From: an uncultured Collinsella sp.
GTDB taxonomy: Bacteria; Actinomycetota; Coriobacteriia; Coriobacteriales; Coriobacteriaceae
Reading direction: 5' to 3'
NCBI GenBank assembly: GCA_902479135.1
Contig: CABSNU010000010.1
Location: 1-64,000, forward strand
Length of the DNA stretch: 64,000 nucleotides
Shown here: positions 16,601 through 25,049 of the stretch, piece after piece
Layout of the letters: the number at the start of each line of letters is the position of its first letter
Numbering within the stretch: the stretch's first letter is position 1
Notes under the pieces: generated by a model
Databases searched by the model: none
What the model saw: only the letters and a program-made list of their open reading frames with translations
What the model was told of the DNA's origin: nothing
Made by a program: the position numbers and the translations under genes

Positions 16601-17257
16601 GCGGGCGGTGCGGGTGCCACAGAGCAGGCCGCGAACGACACCGCTGCGAGTCTCATCCTCGACGACGTGACCTGCACCTTTGCGCCCGGCACCACGACCT
16701 GCATCATGGGGCGCTCGGGCTCGGGCAAGTCGACGCTGCTTAAACTGCTCATGCGCTTTTGGGACCCCGCAGCCGGCACCATCACGGTGAGCGGCGTCGA
16801 TGCCCGCCACATCAACACGGCGAGCCTGCGCAGCCACGAGGCCTATATGACCCAGGACACACATCTGTTCTGCGGCACCGTACGCGAGAATCTGCTGGTC
16901 GCGCACGCCAACGCCACCGATGCCGAGCTGCTCGACGCTTGCCGCTCCGCCTCACTCACCACGCTCATCGACCGTCTGCCGCAGGGACTCGACACGCCCG
17001 TTGCCGAGCTGGGCGACTCGCTTTCGGGCGGCGAGCGCCAGCGCATCGGCCTTGCGCGCATCTTCCTCAACGACGCACCCTTCATCTTGCTCGACGAACC
17101 CACCAGCGCACTCGATGCCCTCAACGAGGCGTCCGTGATGCAGGCGATCGACGAGCTCAAGCGCCGCGGCAAGACCATTGTGCTCGTGAGCCACCGTGCC
17201 AGCACCTGCGCGTTTGCCGATTTCTCGCTTTCGGTCGAGCACGGGAGGCTGAGCTAA
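13691..17257 (+). CDS. Fused CydDC-type ABC exporter, two membrane-ATPase halves in one chain
   Basis: 1188 residues made of two complete exporter halves: membrane domain 1 (about 15-300), ATPase 1 with Walker A GESGGGKSTL, signature LSGGQRQRV and Walker B YVFDEATSNVD, an Ala-rich linker (about 575-620), membrane domain 2, and ATPase 2 with GRSGSGKSTL, LSGGERQRIGLA and LLDEPTSALD. The H-loops VAHRLST and VSHRAST are present, so both sites look competent. Order and motifs fit CydD followed by CydC, the exporter of cysteine/glutathione needed for periplasmic redox balance and cytochrome bd. AGGAGG precedes the ATG. No cydAB is in the window, so a general lipid or drug exporter remains possible. 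It overlaps the next gene by one base. Confidence 0.8.
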   Translation: MFEKRLFSLVPQATPYIMASVLFKWIALMANITVMWVLARILGGIVTDGLSAALAVDALAQTALPLAAAIIVRAASIYLAQRAGDKAAFEAVRRVRSLVYDKLTALGPSYTETVPTAEAVQTSVEGATQLQVYFGGYLPQLFFAGLAPITLFVPLAGQAGLPAALLLACVPVIPVSIMMVMRNAKKIGAEYWGSYVDLGGMFLEAVQGLTTLKVYQVDRSWHERINAESERFRTATMRLLVMQLRSICVMDLVVYMGAALGIIVAVLQLATGKIGFEAAFLIVFLSQEFFLPMRRLGSLFHTAMNGMAASRRMFGILDTPEPERGDVELDGRGDIELAGVSYAYGDRTVLDSASATIAHGSLVALVGESGGGKSTLAGIIAGRKGAYRGSVRIGGVELRDVTAASLMRAVTLVPTNGYLFAGTLRDNLLLAQPNATDTELLRALDRTRVAAFVQANGGLDMVINEGGTNLSGGQRQRVCMARALLHDSPIYVFDEATSNVDAASEAAIGEVIASLAGGHTVIVVAHRLSTIVDADQILVLERGRIAEHGTHGELLATAGAYARMWNSQEQLSAYAYAEGDAEDAGAVEAVDGSAACTDGLNGAGSSSAAAAPDSGRARRSAPSIMWRMMGLVRPLAGWLVLAVALGSIGMLTAAFVPAFGALGLMAALGRNALGLGLIAACAACAACGIARGPLHYGEQLCNHYIAFRLLAHIRDLVFGALRRLAPAKLEGRGKGELVSLVTSDIELLEVFYAHTISPIAIALVCTVAFEGFLLAVSPELAGIALVAYAVLGVLLPLASAKACGTTGRQSREGAGKLGAFVLDSLRGASETIQFAGGADRSRALGKLTEQVGAVDARLKRRQAASEAVADALILAANLVMLGRALQLVSAGTIDFAAAFVAVFTFVSSFGSVMAVSRLGASLQETLASGARVLDLLDERPQCAEVADGQDVEFAGAAAEHVSFSYAGGVDAGGAGATEQAANDTAASLILDDVTCTFAPGTTTCIMGRSGSGKSTLLKLLMRFWDPAAGTITVSGVDARHINTASLRSHEAYMTQDTHLFCGTVRENLLVAHANATDAELLDACRSASLTTLIDRLPQGLDTPVAELGDSLSGGERQRIGLARIFLNDAPFILLDEPTSALDALNEASVMQAIDELKRRGKTIVLVSHRASTCAFADFSLSVEHGRLS

Positions 17258-17676
17258 TGGCGCGCCCGGTCGACACACCGGAGCTGGCACGCAAGCGCGA
17301 GCGCGAGGCTCAAATGGTGTCGCAGATGATTGCGCTGTGGTGTCGTGGGCATCATGGCGGCGGGCATGCGGTCGAGCAGGCTGGCGACGATGAGCCTGTG
17401 CGCGTGAAGCTCGGCCTTCGGACCATTACGCTCTGCCCCACTTGCGCCGAACTGCAGAAATACGCCGTCGCGCGCATTGAGCGCTGCCCGCACATGGGTA
17501 CCAAGACATTTTGCTCGGCCTGTCCTTCGCATTGTTACCGGCCTGCCATGCGCGAGAAGATCCGCGAGGTCATGCGCTGGTCAGGACCGCGCGTGATCCG
17601 CTATCGCCCCATCACCGCCGTGAGACACGCAATGGTAACGGTGCAGGTCAAACGTGTGGCGGCACGAAGCAAGTAG
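17257..17676 (+). CDS. ygbA: YgbA-family (nitrous oxide-stimulated promoter) protein
   Basis: 139 residues. The pattern of the YgbA_NO family is clear: EREAQMVSQMIALWCRGHHG, a Cys-containing LCPTCAELQKYA, CPHMGTKTFCSACPSHCYRP, and a final VIRYRPI. The clustered cysteines suggest a metal or Fe-S site. In enterobacteria ygbA is induced by nitric oxide through NsrR and supports growth under nitrosative stress. The start overlaps the ABC exporter stop by one base (TAATG), implying coupling and a shared redox or nitrosative-stress role. Confidence 0.82.
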   Translation: MARPVDTPELARKREREAQMVSQMIALWCRGHHGGGHAVEQAGDDEPVRVKLGLRTITLCPTCAELQKYAVARIERCPHMGTKTFCSACPSHCYRPAMREKIREVMRWSGPRVIRYRPITAVRHAMVTVQVKRVAARSK

Positions 17677-17721
17677 TCGCCGGCGCCGGCACGCGCCGCC
17701 CCGCCCCACGCCGCCCCATCC

Positions 17722-17786
17722 AAACATGTACATCAGCCTCCAAACATGTCATTTTTTGCAGCTTTTGGAGGCTGATGTACACGTTT
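17722..17786. repeat. Hairpin repeat family 2, copy 2
   Basis: AAACATGTACATCAGCCTCC (from 17722) pairs with 17764-17786. Loop CATGTCATTTTTTG is shared with copy 1 at 13413. It sits 45 bases after the ygbA stop in a 248-base gap that otherwise carries only the promoter region of the next gene. Confidence 0.8.
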
Positions 17787-17924
17787 TGAAAACGCAAGCG
17801 GGACGGCTCTCCAACCTCATACGCCGCCTGCCCTTTCCAGTCGATTTCGGCCCCCGACGTGCCCGGCGCGTCGGGGACAGCGTCGTTACAATGGAACGGA
17901 TTCGCTTGACGCAAAGGAGCCGCC

Positions 17925-18836
17925 ATGTCTGCCTGCCCGCTGGTCGATTGCCATACCCACACCTCGTTCTCGGACGGACATGCCACGTTTGAGGACAACG
18001 TCCGCGCCGCCGCTGCGGCCGGCTGCCGTGTCATGGTCTCGACCGACCACCTCACCCTGCCCGCCAGCATGGACGCCAACTGCGAAGTGCAGGTTGCCGA
18101 GGGCGACCTGACGGCGCATTGCCTGGCATTTGAGGACGCCCACAGGCTTGCCGCGCAGATCGCGCCCGAGCTCGCGCTTATCTATGGATTTGAATGCGAT
18201 TGGTACAAAGATTGCGAGCCTTTGGTTGAGCGTTGGTCCGCGGGTGCCGTTGTACGCCTGGGCAGCGTGCATTGGATTGGCGACCCGGGCGATATTGCGG
18301 CAGGCGCCGCGGGCACGGCGGGAACGGAGAACGTCGCTCGCCCCGATACGCCCGACTCGCTCTGCGGGTGGATCGACGACGACACTAACCTACATGTTTG
18401 GGAAAACCTGGGGGTACACGGCGTGTGGGAGCGCTATGTCGACGACTGGTGCCACGCCTGCGAAAGCTCACTCAACTTTGACGTGATGGCCCACCCCGAC
18501 CTGGTCATGCGCTTTTCGAAGGAAGGCTTCGCGCCCGACTTTGACCCCGCGCCGTTTTGGGGGCAGATGGCCGAGTGCGCTCACGACACTGGTCGCCGCG
18601 TTGAGGTCTCGACCGCCGCGCCGCGCAAGGGCTTGGACGACTACTATCCCGCGACCGGCCTTTTGCGCTGCTTTGCCCATGCCGAGGTGCCCATTACCTT
18701 TGGCTCGGACGCGCACCGCGCCTGCGATATCTGCTGGAACATCCGCGAGGCCCAAGCCCATGCCTACGACTGCGGCTACCGAACCTTCGACATCCCCCAC
18801 GCCACCGGCGAATGGGAACCCACACCCCTCGCCTAA
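17925..18836 (+). CDS. hisK: PHP-family histidinol-phosphatase
   Basis: 303 residues with PHP metal-binding motifs: DCHTHTSFSDGH at 8-19, STDHLT at about 39-44, YGFECDW, HPDLV, and a C-terminal FGSDAHRA. This is the layout of Bacillus HisK/HisJ-type histidinol-phosphatase, which performs the phosphatase step of histidine synthesis. HisB here is only the dehydratase, so a separate phosphatase is needed, and this gene ends two bases from the convergent hisE. AAAGGAG precedes the ATG. Other PHP phosphoesterase activities cannot be excluded, but context is persuasive. Confidence 0.85.
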   Translation: MSACPLVDCHTHTSFSDGHATFEDNVRAAAAAGCRVMVSTDHLTLPASMDANCEVQVAEGDLTAHCLAFEDAHRLAAQIAPELALIYGFECDWYKDCEPLVERWSAGAVVRLGSVHWIGDPGDIAAGAAGTAGTENVARPDTPDSLCGWIDDDTNLHVWENLGVHGVWERYVDDWCHACESSLNFDVMAHPDLVMRFSKEGFAPDFDPAPFWGQMAECAHDTGRRVEVSTAAPRKGLDDYYPATGLLRCFAHAEVPITFGSDAHRACDICWNIREAQAHAYDCGYRTFDIPHATGEWEPTPLA

Positions 18837-18838
18837 GA

Positions 18839-19156
18839 CTAGTGGCGACGGGCGTTGAGTTCGCCGGCCAGTTCGTCGAGGGTGATACCGTAGCGCTCAA
18901 GGGTTACGAGCAGATGGTAGACCAGGTCGCCGGCCTCGTAGCGGATGTGGTCGTGATCGTTATCTTTGCAGGCCATGATGACCTCGCTCGCCTCCTCGGC
19001 AAGCTTCTTGAGCAGCTCATCCTCGACGTCAGTCAACAGGCGAGCGGTATAGCTCTCCTGCGGCGACGCGTCGCGACGGCCATGAATCACCTCGGCAAGG
19101 CCGGTCAAGGTCTCGCCGATATTTCCATCCTGAACATTCGCAGTGCGCACACCCAT
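18839..19156 (-). CDS. hisE: Phosphoribosyl-ATP pyrophosphatase HisE
   Basis: 105 residues. The all-alpha NTP-pyrophosphatase motifs EEASEVIMACKD and YEAGDLVYHLLVTL carry the metal-binding acidic residues. It removes pyrophosphate from PR-ATP, the second step of the pathway. AAAGGATTG lies upstream of the ATG. It is the last gene of the his operon and is separate from hisI, unlike the HisIE fusion of enterobacteria. Confidence 0.95.
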   Translation of the reverse strand: MGVRTANVQDGNIGETLTGLAEVIHGRRDASPQESYTARLLTDVEDELLKKLAEEASEVIMACKDNDHDHIRYEAGDLVYHLLVTLERYGITLDELAGELNARRH

Positions 19157-19202
19157 GGTTCAATCCTTTCTGGTTGGCCAAGCGCTTAGTCGAGCGCCCG
19201 CC

Positions 19203-19532
19203 CTACGCGAGTTTCTTAAAGAAGCAGGTGCGGTTGCCGGTATGGCAGGCCGGACCCGGCGAGTCGACCTTGACCAGCAGTGTATCGCTATCGCAGTCGG
19301 CCCAGAGCTCCTTGACCTCCTGCATGTTGCCGCTCGTCGCGCCCTTGTTCCAGAGCTCCTGGCGGCTGCGGCTCCAAAACCACGTGGTGCCGGTCTTGAG
19401 CGTCAGCCCCACCGACTCCTCGTTCATCCAGGCAACCATAAGCACCTCACCAGTGTCATATTGCTGAACCACACAAGGAATCAACCCGCGGGCGTCGTAC
19501 GTAAGATCAGACGCGGTTGTCACCTGTTCCAT
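19203..19532 (-). CDS. hisI: Phosphoribosyl-AMP cyclohydrolase HisI
   Basis: 109 residues with VLMVAWMNEES, WSRSRQELWNKGATSGN, DCDSDTLL and the zinc-binding CHTGNRTCF. It opens the adenine ring of PR-AMP. The start codon sits directly against the hisF stop, so the genes are coupled; 46 bases separate it from hisE. Confidence 0.97.
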   Translation of the reverse strand: MEQVTTASDLTYDARGLIPCVVQQYDTGEVLMVAWMNEESVGLTLKTGTTWFWSRSRQELWNKGATSGNMQEVKELWADCDSDTLLVKVDSPGPACHTGNRTCFFKKLA

Positions 19533-20315
<783 letters not shown>

Positions 20316-20318
20316 GGG

Positions 20319-21062
20319 CTACTCCTCCCCTCGGGCGGCGGCCAGCGCCTGGACCAGCGTAAAGTTGTCCTCGTAGAGCGCGCGACCGGTAATGGCGCCT
20401 TCAATCGCGCCCTCACCCACCGCGGCAAGCGCGCGGATGTCGTCGAGCGTCGAGATACCGCCCGAAGCCACGACGGGAAAGCCCGCGACCTCGGCCACAT
20501 GGCGATACGCCGCCACATCGATGCCCGTCTGCATGCCGTCGCGCGCGATATCGGTATAGACCAGGTGCTTAAAGCCCAGCTCGGAAAGCTGCGCCACGGC
20601 ATCGTCGAGCGCCATACCCGCGCCGTCGCGCCAGCCGTTCACCTTGACCTGGCCGTCGCGCGCGGCGATGTCTGCCACCAGTAGCTCACCAAAGCCTTGG
20701 GCTGCCACCTCGGCAAAACCCGGCTCGGTCACCAGCACGGTACCCAGTGCAATGCGGCGAGCGCCATAGCCGGCCAGCTCGTCGATGCGCGCGAGCGAGC
20801 GAACGCCGCCGCCCACATCCACGGACAGACCATCGACGCCGCAGATGGCCTCGATCGCTGCCGAGTTGGCAGCGCACGCGTCCTCGTCCTCGCCAAAGGC
20901 AGCGGACAGGTCGACGACATGCACCCAGCTTGCGCCCTGCTCGGCAAAGGAGCGGGCGACGGCCACGGGGTCGTCGGAATATACCTTGCAGCGGCTCCGG
21001 TCGCCGCGCTCCAAGCGCACGACCTTGCCGCCGATCAGATCGATTGCGGGAAACAGGATCAT
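20319..21062 (-). CDS. hisA: ProFAR isomerase HisA
   Basis: 247 residues of (beta-alpha)8 barrel. FPAIDLIGGKVVRLERGD carries the catalytic Asp, the second catalytic Asp is in YTDIARDGMQTG, and the phosphate loops are VDVGGGVRS and ASGGIST. It isomerises ProFAR to PRFAR. The start overlaps the hisH stop by four bases, so the two are translationally coupled. Confidence 0.97.
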   Translation of the reverse strand: MILFPAIDLIGGKVVRLERGDRSRCKVYSDDPVAVARSFAEQGASWVHVVDLSAAFGEDEDACAANSAAIEAICGVDGLSVDVGGGVRSLARIDELAGYGARRIALGTVLVTEPGFAEVAAQGFGELLVADIAARDGQVKVNGWRDGAGMALDDAVAQLSELGFKHLVYTDIARDGMQTGIDVAAYRHVAEVAGFPVVASGGISTLDDIRALAAVGEGAIEGAITGRALYEDNFTLVQALAAARGEE

Positions 21063-21760
21063 CGGCCGCCCTCCTCGACGATGTTGACGAAGTTCTTAAG
21101 GATGCGCTGACCCAGCGCGGAGGATTTCTCGGGATGGAACTGGCAGCCCCACACGTTGCCGTGACGCACGATGCACGGGAAACTCCGCGTATAGTGCGTG
21201 CGCGCCAGCACATCGGCGGCATCGGCATCGTCGGCCACCGCATAGCTGTGGGTGAAATACATGTTGGCACCCTCGGCAAAACCGGCGAGCAGCGGGTCGG
21301 CCGCACCGGCGGGCGTCATGTGCACCTGGTCCCAGCCCACGTGCGGTACCTTCAGGCGGCTCGACTCCAAGCGCGTGCACGAACCGCGCATAATGCCCAG
21401 GCCATCGACCCAGGGGCCGCCGACCTGCTCGGAGGCATCGTCGTCCGCGTCCGCACCCTCGTCCGCCGGCACACCCTCGTCGCCGCGCTCAAAAAACAGC
21501 TGAAGGCCCAGGCAGATGCCGAGCAGCGGAGTTCCAGCGGCAACGGCGTCGAGCACCGCGTCCGCCTCGCCGCTCTGGCGCATAAAAGTGATCGCGTCAT
21601 AGAACGCGCCCACGCCCGGGATGACCAGGCCGTCGGCGTTGCGGATCTGCTCCGAATCGTCCGACGTGCAGGCGACGGCACCAGCGCGCGCAAGCCCGCG
21701 CACAACGCTCGACAAGTTGCCCTTGTGGTAGTCGACCACCACGATCTTCGGTTCGCCCAC
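21059..21760 (-). CDS. hisH: Imidazole glycerol phosphate synthase glutaminase subunit HisH
   Basis: 233 residues from a GTG at 21760, preferred because GGGAGG lies six bases upstream; an in-frame TTG at 21784 lacks such a site. It is a class I glutamine amidotransferase: nucleophile Cys in LLGICLGLQLFF, and the His/Glu pair in GCQFHPEKS. A 20-residue acidic insertion (GVPADEGADADDDASEQVG) follows the nucleophile region and is longer than usual. It supplies ammonia to HisF. Confidence 0.94.
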   Translation of the reverse strand: MGEPKIVVVDYHKGNLSSVVRGLARAGAVACTSDDSEQIRNADGLVIPGVGAFYDAITFMRQSGEADAVLDAVAAGTPLLGICLGLQLFFERGDEGVPADEGADADDDASEQVGGPWVDGLGIMRGSCTRLESSRLKVPHVGWDQVHMTPAGAADPLLAGFAEGANMYFTHSYAVADDADAADVLARTHYTRSFPCIVRHGNVWGCQFHPEKSSALGQRILKNFVNIVEEGGR

Positions 21761-21805
21761 GCGACCCTCCCTTATCTCATTCAAAACCTGTCCCTTTTTG
21801 GCAGG

Positions 21806-22393
21806 TTACAGCGAGCCCTTGGTGCTGGGGATGCCCTGCACGCGGGGGTCGAGCTCGCAGGCGCGGCGCATCGTGCGGCCCACGGCCTTAAAGGCGGCCT
21901 CGATAATGTGATGCGAGTTACTGCCCGCCAGCTCGCGCACATGCAGCGTGAGCTTGGCATCGCGCGCAAAGGCATAGAAGAACTCGACGGCCAGCTCGGT
22001 ATCGAAGCTGCCCACGCGCTCGGTCGGCACGGGCAGCTCGCAGTAGGCCTGGCCACGGCCCGAGATATCCACGGCGGCCATCACGAGCGTCTCGTCCATG
22101 GCAATCGCCGCGTCGGCAAAGCGCGTAATGCCCGCCTTGTCGCCCAGCGCTTGGCAAAACGCCTCGCCCAGCACGATGCCCGTATCCTCAACGGTGTGGT
22201 GCGCGTCGACCTCAACGTCGCCCACCGCATGTACCGTCAAATCGAACAGGCCATGGCGGCCAAAGGCGTTGAGCATGTGGTCGAAAAACGGCGCGCCGGT
22301 CGAGATATCGCACACGCCGCTTCCGTCAAGGTCAAGCTTTACGACGATGTCGGTCTCCCCCGTCTTGCGGGTCACCTCGGCATAACGGCCCAT
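21806..22393 (-). CDS. hisB: Imidazoleglycerol-phosphate dehydratase HisB
   Basis: 195 residues, the monofunctional form without the N-terminal phosphatase domain. The manganese-binding motifs are present: FFDHMLNAFGRHG, DAHHTVEDTGI, and SNSHHIIEAAFKA near the C-terminus. It makes imidazole acetol phosphate. It starts one base from the hisC stop. A small AACCTG/CAGGTT hairpin lies in the 45-base gap to hisH. Confidence 0.97.
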   Translation of the reverse strand: MGRYAEVTRKTGETDIVVKLDLDGSGVCDISTGAPFFDHMLNAFGRHGLFDLTVHAVGDVEVDAHHTVEDTGIVLGEAFCQALGDKAGITRFADAAIAMDETLVMAAVDISGRGQAYCELPVPTERVGSFDTELAVEFFYAFARDAKLTLHVRELAGSNSHHIIEAAFKAVGRTMRRACELDPRVQGIPSTKGSL

Positions 22394-23509
22394 CTACATC
22401 TCCTCCTTCACCAGCGCGGCAAACGCAGCCAGCACCTCGTCGTTTTCCTGCGGAGTACCCACGGTAATGCGCAGACAGTCCGCAAGGCCCGGTGCGCAGC
22501 TAAAGTCGCGCACCAAAATCGAATACTCGTCGCGCAGACGCTCGCGCACGCGCGTGGCATGCGGCGTGCGCACGAGCACAAAGTTCGCCGCGCTCGGCCA
22601 TGCCTCCACGGGCAGACCCTCGGCAGCCATCGCGCGCAGGGCGCACAGCTCGCGCTCGCGCTCGGATGCGACCTGTGCCACCACGGGCGCGTACGCATCG
22701 CGGGCACGCACACAGGCAAGCGCCGCCGCCTGGCTCAGCACGTTGACCGAATAAATCTGGCGAATCGCCGCGAACACGTCGATGACTTCCGGCACCGCGA
22801 TCACGTAACCCAGACGCGTACCGGCGGCGCCAAACGCCTTGGACAGTGTATGCAGAATCACCAGGTTGGGATGCTCGGCAATAAGCCCCTGCGCCGTGGT
22901 GGCCGTGCCAAACGAATCGTCGGCAAACTCAACGTAGGCCTCGTCGACCATGACCATGCCGGGGCACGCATCGCACAGGGCCGCGACAAAGTCGAGCGAA
23001 GCCGCGTCGCCCGTGGGGTTATTGGGCGAGGTCACGATTGTCAGGTTGCACTCGGGCGCGGCCGCGAGCACAGCCGCCTGGTCGAGTTCAAAGGTCGCCG
23101 GGTCGCGCCACACGTCGCGCACCTCGGTCTGACAGAGCGACGCAAAGAAGGCATACTCGCTAAAGCACGGCGGGCAGTTGAGCAGGGTCCGCCCCGCGCC
23201 GCCAAACGCCAGCAGGTAGTTATAGAGCAGCTCGTCGCCACCGTTGCCCACGCAGATATTCTCGCGCGTCACGCCATGCCAGGCAGCCAGCTCATCGCGC
23301 AGGTCGTTCGACATGGGATCGGGGTAGCGGTTGAGCGGCGTGGCAGCCAGGGCCGCGTCGATCGCCTCGCGCACGCCGGCCGGCACGGGATAAGTGTTCT
23401 CGTTGGCCGAAAGGTTGATGCGCGTAGGCGTAAAGTTGGGATCGTAGGGCTCAATACCGGCCAAGTAGGGCTGGACGAGCTCCTTCATGCGAGACGTCAG
23501 CTCGGCCAT
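22394..23509 (-). CDS. hisC: Histidinol-phosphate aminotransferase HisC
   Basis: 371 residues from ATG 23509; the frame continues upstream into hisD but GGAGG precedes this ATG. It is a fold type I PLP enzyme: LSANENTYPVP near the N-terminus, SPNNPTGD, DEAYVEF, and the PLP-binding Lys in HTLSKAFGAAGTRLGY. It transaminates imidazole acetol phosphate. It lies between hisD (1-base gap) and hisB. Confidence 0.96.
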   Translation of the reverse strand: MAELTSRMKELVQPYLAGIEPYDPNFTPTRINLSANENTYPVPAGVREAIDAALAATPLNRYPDPMSNDLRDELAAWHGVTRENICVGNGGDELLYNYLLAFGGAGRTLLNCPPCFSEYAFFASLCQTEVRDVWRDPATFELDQAAVLAAAPECNLTIVTSPNNPTGDAASLDFVAALCDACPGMVMVDEAYVEFADDSFGTATTAQGLIAEHPNLVILHTLSKAFGAAGTRLGYVIAVPEVIDVFAAIRQIYSVNVLSQAAALACVRARDAYAPVVAQVASERERELCALRAMAAEGLPVEAWPSAANFVLVRTPHATRVRERLRDEYSILVRDFSCAPGLADCLRITVGTPQENDEVLAAFAALVKEEM

Positions 23510-23510
23510 A

Positions 23511-24944
23511 TTAGGCCTCCCCGACGACCGCGCCAGCGGCACCGCCCGCCGCCGCCAGGTCCACACCCTCGGCAACCGTCGCCACGGCGTCGCCCGGCCA
23601 GGCGACCTTGGTCAGGTCGGCCGCGACCAGCGACTCGGCACTCACGGCATCCTCGCCCTGCTCCAACACGCGGCGACGGAGAGCGGCGGAAAGCGCGTGC
23701 GCCCACAGGCCCTCGGCCTCGGCCAGGCGCTGCGTAGCGGGGGCGTCGGAGAGCAGCCCCTCGGGCGTATAGCAAATGACACTCGAGCGCTTAACGAACT
23801 CTTCGACCGAAAGCGGGTTGGAGAACATGGCCGTGCCGCCGGTCGGCAGCGTGTGGTTGGGGCCGGCAACATAATCGCCGAGCGGCTCGGAGCTCCAAGC
23901 GCCCACAAAGATGGCACCGGCGTTGCGGATACCGCCGAGCAGGCCCATCGCATCCTTGCAGTGCAGCTCCAGGTGCTCGGGCGCCACGGTGTTCACCGCC
24001 TCGACGGCAGCGGCCATGTCGGCGGCCACCACGATGGTGCCCTCGTTATCGAGCGAGGCGCGCGTAATCTCGGCACGCGGGGACTGCGCTACCAGAATGT
24101 CGACACCCGCCTCGACCTCGCGCGCAAACTGCTCATCGCAGGTCACCAGATAGCAGGCTGCCAGTGGATCGTGCTCGGCCTGGGCCATCAGGTCGGCCGC
24201 GACCACCATAGGCTTGGCCGTGGCATCGGCCAGCACACAGACCTCGGAGGGGCCAGCGACCATGTCGATACCCACGTCGCCCGAGACAATCTGCTTGGCA
24301 GCGGCAACAAAAGCGTTGCCCGGACCGGTGATTTTATCGACACGCGGAATGGTCTCGGTACCGTACGCCAGCGCGGCCACGGCCTGAGCGCCGCCCACCA
24401 TATAGATCTCGTCCACGCCGCCGAGCTTGGCCGCCGCGAGCGTATACGGGCTGATCAGGCCGTCCTTTTGCGGCGGCGTCACCATGACCACGCGCTTGAC
24501 GCCGGCGACCTTGGCGGGAATGGCATTCATAAGCACGGTGGAAGGATACTGCGCGCGACCGCCCGGCACGTAGATGCCGGCCGCCGCGAGCGGGGTCACC
24601 TTAACGCCGAGCATCGTGCCGTCCGCACGCGTGGTAAACCAACTCTGCTCGACCTCGCGCTGGTGGAACTCGCGAATCTGACGTGCAGCTTTCTCCAACG
24701 CGGCGACAAAGGCCGGATCGAGACCTTCGAGCGCGGCATCGATCTGCTCCTGCGGCAAGCGGAAGCCCTGCAGCTCAACGCCATCAAAACGCTGGCAATA
24801 ATCGCGCACCGCGGCATCGCCGTTGGCGCGCACGTTTGCCACGATATCGCGGGCGGCGTCGACGATGTTTTGCGGCAACACGCCCTTGCGGTTGAGCTGG
24901 TTGGTAACGAGGCGCTCACCGGGAGCAAGCTTGATGGTCTTCAT
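23511..24944 (-). CDS. hisD: Histidinol dehydrogenase HisD
   Basis: 477 residues. Typical motifs are YVPGGRAQYPSTVLMNAIPA, TGPGNAFVAAAKQ, VDMVAGPSEVC-like DMVAGPSEVCVLAD, the zinc ligands in QAEHDP, and PTGGTAMFSNPLSVEEFVKR. It performs the last two oxidations to histidine. The C-terminal 40 residues are Ala/Gly-rich and extend beyond the usual end of about 430. A 105-base gap separates it from the HisZ-HisG gene. Confidence 0.97.
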   Translation of the reverse strand: MKTIKLAPGERLVTNQLNRKGVLPQNIVDAARDIVANVRANGDAAVRDYCQRFDGVELQGFRLPQEQIDAALEGLDPAFVAALEKAARQIREFHQREVEQSWFTTRADGTMLGVKVTPLAAAGIYVPGGRAQYPSTVLMNAIPAKVAGVKRVVMVTPPQKDGLISPYTLAAAKLGGVDEIYMVGGAQAVAALAYGTETIPRVDKITGPGNAFVAAAKQIVSGDVGIDMVAGPSEVCVLADATAKPMVVAADLMAQAEHDPLAACYLVTCDEQFAREVEAGVDILVAQSPRAEITRASLDNEGTIVVAADMAAAVEAVNTVAPEHLELHCKDAMGLLGGIRNAGAIFVGAWSSEPLGDYVAGPNHTLPTGGTAMFSNPLSVEEFVKRSSVICYTPEGLLSDAPATQRLAEAEGLWAHALSAALRRRVLEQGEDAVSAESLVAADLTKVAWPGDAVATVAEGVDLAAAGGAAGAVVGEA

Positions 24945-25049
24945 ATCGGTATCCCCTATCGGTTGAGGTTGCGTTTGAAAAACGAGATGCCGGGCGGCGG
25001 CGCCAGTCGACCCGCAGCCCGTACGTTGGGGCGCCCGTGCGTGCTCGCG

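Noticed and set aside
20747..23737. Very long plus-strand open frame opposite the his genes
   Set aside because: It is antisense to well-supported hisA, hisH, hisB and hisC, is rich in Arg/His/Ala as expected from complementary high-GC codons, and has no domain.
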